From assembly GCA_945875065.1 (NCBI GenBank), contig CAMCJC010000091.1, positions 1 to 8,727 of the forward strand: 8,727 bases of DNA, written 5' to 3'. The notes beneath the pieces are model-generated. The model saw nothing but the letters and a program-made list of their open reading frames with translations. It was not told the origin of the DNA and did no database searches. The position numbers and the translations under genes are program-made. Origin of the DNA: an uncultured Propionibacteriaceae bacterium. Lineage in GTDB: Bacteria > Actinomycetota > Actinomycetes > Propionibacteriales > Propionibacteriaceae. Positions within the stretch are counted from its first letter, which is position 1; each line of letters opens with the position of its first letter. This document shows positions 6,757 to 8,727 of this stretch, one piece after another.

Positions 6757-6784
6757 CCTTCTTGGTTCCTCCAGCTGGCCGTAG

Positions 6785-7225
6785 TCAGGCGAGGACCTCT
6801 ACCAGCTTGCGGTTCACCTCAGCCACTGCGGAGGGCAGCCGCGAATCCAGCGTTACGAGGCGTGCACCGTGCCGTGCCGCCAGATCCAGTAGATGCATGT
6901 CGGTCACCTGTTTGGCGCCCTTCAGGTGGGACAGGCTGATCACAGGATCGGCCAGCGGCGCGTCGTCGACCAGAAACTCGTGCCCCGCCCGCCCGGTGAG
7001 TGCGCGTAGGGCCTCAAGCACGTGGTCGGGTGATAGCACGAATCCGCTGATGTTCGGGTTGAGCAGGAGCCGTACGTACCCCGCTTGGGTGGTGGCGCAG
7101 GTAGCCCAGCGACCCACACGTTCGAACCAGTCGCAGGCGATGTCGTGATGCTCGTGGGTCGATAGGGACGCAGCAACCAGCACGTTGACATCAGGCAACC
7201 GCAGCCCGCCCGGCGAACTACTCAT
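6785..7225 (-). CDS. vapC: VapC-type PIN-domain ribonuclease toxin
   Basis: This 146-residue PIN domain should be a Mg2+-dependent RNase inhibiting translation when free of its antitoxin. Acidic metal-binding residues are visible: D12 (LPDVNVLVA), D109 with D114 nearby (VTDMHLLDLAARHG) and D127 (LVTLDSRL). The segment ATTQAGYVRLLLNP marks the VapC subgroup in which the usual central Glu region carries TQ.G.(V/L)RL instead. ATG 7225 overlaps the antitoxin's 3' end by 8 bases (ATGAGTAG), and no strong ribosome-binding site precedes it, so translation is probably coupled to that of the antitoxin. The RNA target cannot be predicted. The gene appears full length. Confidence 0.9.
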   Translation of the reverse strand: MSSSPGGLRLPDVNVLVAASLSTHEHHDIACDWFERVGRWATCATTQAGYVRLLLNPNISGFVLSPDHVLEALRALTGRAGHEFLVDDAPLADPVISLSHLKGAKQVTDMHLLDLAARHGARLVTLDSRLPSAVAEVNRKLVEVLA

Positions 7226-7448
7226 CGTCCCGGTATCGATTGACTAGTTCCAGCGTGACAACATGCCCCTTGACTCCCGGCGGCGGTGAAAACACAGGGA
7301 TTCCACTCTCAGTGAGCTGATACGAACTCCCGCGTACGCCTTGGAGAACGAGTTCCGACACCGCCTTGCCCACAGAGGTTCCCTCACGCTTCGCCCGAGC
7401 CCGCGCCAGTTCCAAAGCCCGTTCGTCGATGTCCAGCGTAGTCCGCAT
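7218..7448 (-). CDS. vapB: VapB-type ribbon-helix-helix antitoxin
   Basis: This is a 76-residue partner of the toxin that follows. MRTTLDIDERALELARARAKREG with TSVGKAVSELV is a ribbon-helix-helix (MetJ/Arc-like) DNA-binding domain. The C-terminal tail GIPVFSPPPGVKGHVVTLELVNR is the extended segment that would wrap the PIN active site. The protein should neutralise VapC and, as a complex, repress this promoter. ATG 7448 is chosen because it begins exactly at the RHH domain. No Shine-Dalgarno sequence precedes it; instead TATGAT lies six bases upstream, suggesting a leaderless message. Confidence 0.9.
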   Translation of the reverse strand: MRTTLDIDERALELARARAKREGTSVGKAVSELVLQGVRGSSYQLTESGIPVFSPPPGVKGHVVTLELVNRYRDDE

Positions 7449-7454
7449 ATTATC

Positions 7455-7460
7455 ATCATA
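7455..7460 (-). promoter_or_regulatory. -10 box of a probable leaderless vapBC transcript
   Basis: TATGAT on the minus strand, then GATAAT (six bases), then the ATG at 7448. TATGAT is one base from the TATAAT consensus. The AT-rich repeated ATGATGATAATATG around it is a likely binding site for the VapBC complex (inference). Confidence 0.55.
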
Positions 7461-7716
7461 GCATCAGCGCACCACGCAAGCTTTGGCGACGATGAAATTC
7501 ATTCCCCCAGTACGCCACAGCGCCTCGGCTGCACGCCGCTGAGCAGCCAGGAGCCAGAACGCCAGCCTCGCTGACCTCAGCGGCTATTTCACCTGTGCCC
7601 TCGCTTACCGCCGCGAAGCGGACGACACAATCGTCGTTGCTGCGTATTCCCCTAGCCTCTACCTTCCGGGCCCGGGCCTGCTCGTCTAATGCCAAGGGCC
7701 CGACGTCCAGACTCAT
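7456..7716 (-). CDS. doubtful hypothetical open frame
   Basis: This 86-codon frame begins MSLDVGPLALDEQARARK and matches nothing I recognise. It fills most of the 337-base gap between vapB and the macro-domain gene, but its third-position GC bias is only moderate. It has no good ribosome-binding site, and its stop overlaps the vapB -10 box. It is in the same frame as the macro-domain gene, with only a TAG (7788-7786) between them and 23 further open codons. It could therefore be a decayed C-terminal extension, or chance. Confidence 0.2.
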   Translation of the reverse strand: MSLDVGPLALDEQARARKVEARGIRSNDDCVVRFAAVSEGTGEIAAEVSEAGVLAPGCSAACSRGAVAYWGNEFHRRQSLRGALML

Positions 7717-7785
7717 GTCTCGTTGTAGTTGATTGGCCGCGTTCCCGAGAGGGTATTGAGGAGCCAGTCGAAACGCGACGCGGCC

Positions 7786-8253
7786 CTATCCCTGGGGTGC
7801 GAACAGCATAACCTCCACAGCCTCACCCACTTCTGACAGTGCCTCGCGGATCCGGGGCTCTACAATGCCCCAGTCCAGCCCTCCGGTCCCGCACCCCAGG
7901 GCCGGGATCGCGATTGATCTGATCTCGTACTCCCTGATGACGCGCACTAGGGCGGCCAAGCCCGCTTCAACGTCCTCCAGCCTCGACGGCGATCTCCAAT
8001 GCTGCTTCGTCGGGAAGTTGACGACAAACCGAGGCAAGTCCGGCGACCCCGTCTCCCATACGTGCAGCCGGCCAGGTGCGAGGTCACCGCGGCGGCACAC
8101 CTCGACGTAGTCGCGAAACATGCCTGGCCACTTCAGCTTGAACTGCAGCGCGATCCCCTTACCCATCACGCCGCGTATGTTGACCGCGTTGACCAGGGCA
8201 TCCATCTGCTGAGCCAGCAGGTCACGCTCGCCCGCAGGAACCGTTGTGATCAT
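7786..8253 (-). CDS. stand-alone macro domain, DarG N-terminal-like ADP-ribosylglycohydrolase
   Basis: This 155-residue macro domain is very close to the N-terminal half of DarG, the antitoxin that removes ADP-ribose from thymidine in DNA. Visible blocks are DALVNAVN.RGVMGKGIALQFK (loop 1), NFPTKQHWR with K83 at the position of the DarG catalytic lysine, SRLEDVEAGL, and IAIPALGCGTGGLDW (loop 2), ending LFAPQG. DarG normally continues with a second domain, absent here, and no DarT toxin motif is found on either side. ATG 8253 is preferred because family members begin MIT.V before the DLL..DALVN block. An upstream TTG (8283) or ATG (8262) would add 10 or 3 residues. No clear ribosome-binding site precedes any of them. 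It may be an orphan antitoxin, an anti-DarT guard, or a general ADP-ribose hydrolase. Confidence 0.88.
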   Translation of the reverse strand: MITTVPAGERDLLAQQMDALVNAVNIRGVMGKGIALQFKLKWPGMFRDYVEVCRRGDLAPGRLHVWETGSPDLPRFVVNFPTKQHWRSPSRLEDVEAGLAALVRVIREYEIRSIAIPALGCGTGGLDWGIVEPRIREALSEVGEAVEVMLFAPQG

Positions 8254-8727
8254 GGCATCCATGTCATCAAACAGGTCCGACAAAAACTCACGTCCGCTCG
8301 CTCAAAGAAATGCGCAGCATCTGGCAGCTCCTGACCTCAGGGGTGACCGTACTCTCCGTATCGGTACCGACGTAGCCGACTGAGCGGGATCATGGGGGTC
8401 AGCCGAACGACAGCGATGGGCCGGCTTGCACGTTTCCGTGCCTCAGTGCCGTGGGCTCGATCATTGCGTCCGCAGCGATAGCGGTTTGCCCGTGCAGTCG
8501 GATGGCGTCGTCGAGGCTCGGTCGTCGCGGCCGCAACGATGGCAGCAGCTATCCGGGTCGACGGGGCGGATACAGCAAGCCGGCCCGGGCCAGACGGGAA
8601 CTGGCCCAACTGACCCCTGCCCAGCCGCCCCTCTTGTGGGCGCGAATCGCCGTTTTGGGTGAACGGGGGTGTGTGCGGCTAGGGCGGTTTCAGGTGGTGT
8701 GTGCAACGGTGATTAGTTGTTCTATTT
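8254..8727. other. no recognisable gene
   Basis: No frame in this stretch looks coding. The open frames on both strands are mutually overlapping and lack start signals. A 27-base direct repeat is described separately. The last ~70 bases are rich in GTGTG and end in an AT-rich segment (TTAGTTGTTCTATTT), which could be the upstream region of a gene outside the window. Confidence 0.4.
8454..8541. repeat. diverged 27-base direct repeat, 61-base period
   Basis: Positions 8454-8480 and 8515-8541 match at 21 of 27 bases. On the minus strand both would encode [HY]RCGR[DN]DRA. Four of the six differences fall at third codon positions. The copies are not in the same frame, because 61 is not a multiple of three. 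Confidence 0.45.

Larger units (their letters stand above)
6528..6784. other. non-coding stretch between tetR and vapC
   Basis: These 257 bases contain no credible reading frame on either strand. They hold two perfect-stem hairpins (6639-6670 and 6733-6756), described separately. The stretch lies between the ends of two convergent genes, so 3' end processing or termination is the simplest role. Confidence 0.5.

Noticed and set aside
8337..8609. A 90-codon minus-strand frame upstream of the macro-domain gene, considered as a DarT candidate
   Set aside because: It has none of the DarT motifs and is only 90 codons, against about 200 or more for DarT.
8502..8727. Plus-strand frame open from an ATG to the window end
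   Set aside because: It has no ribosome-binding site or recognisable motif, has an Arg/Gly-rich composition, and crosses the direct repeat. It could be chance; its end lies outside the window.

Overview
The window looks like chromosomal DNA from a high-GC Gram-positive bacterium (Actinobacteria). The evidence is the GC-rich third codon positions, a DUF4921 protein (a family I recall mainly from actinobacteria), the DUF2231/cytochrome b5 protein, and several -10 boxes of the TANNNT type placed 6-7 bases before an ATG, as in leaderless actinobacterial transcripts. I cannot name a genus with confidence. There are no rRNA or tRNA genes, no intact insertion sequence and no CRISPR array.

Left part (1-3230). 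A minus-strand pair holds a metal cupin of the hydroxynitrile-lyase-like group (549-980) and, downstream of it, the N-terminal part of a secreted lipoprotein that runs off the left edge (1-472). Divergent from the cupin is a membrane protein joining DUF2231 to a C-terminal cytochrome b5 domain (1138-1833). It converges on a DUF4921 protein with GalT/HIT-like motifs (1884-3218, minus), and a strong imperfect hairpin lies between the two stop codons.

Middle (3219-6527). A badly decayed ATPase gene of the AAA_14/DUF4143 type (3494-4459, minus) is still readable across five frame changes and two in-frame stops. Next is an intracellular GH13 alpha-amylase-family enzyme (4611-5846, minus), transcribed away from a TetR-family regulator (5916-6527, plus). 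Their 69-base intergenic region contains three alternating 6-base half-sites, TCACTA / TAGTGA / TCACTA. This suggests that the regulator controls both itself and the amylase in response to an unknown ligand.

Right part (6528-8727). This part is accessory in character: a non-coding stretch with two perfect-stem hairpins, a VapBC toxin-antitoxin pair (minus, overlapping by 8 bases), and a stand-alone DarG-like macro domain with no visible DarT partner. The last ~450 bases hold no convincing gene. A decayed ATPase, a toxin-antitoxin pair and an orphan macro domain within 5 kb suggest a genome-defence or mobile-island neighbourhood, although no integrase or element boundary is visible.

The most interesting signals are the shared leaderless-promoter geometry at four genes, the TetR/GH13 operator, the orphan DarG-type macro domain and the two-domain haem membrane protein. 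I did not find a clearly new multi-gene system.
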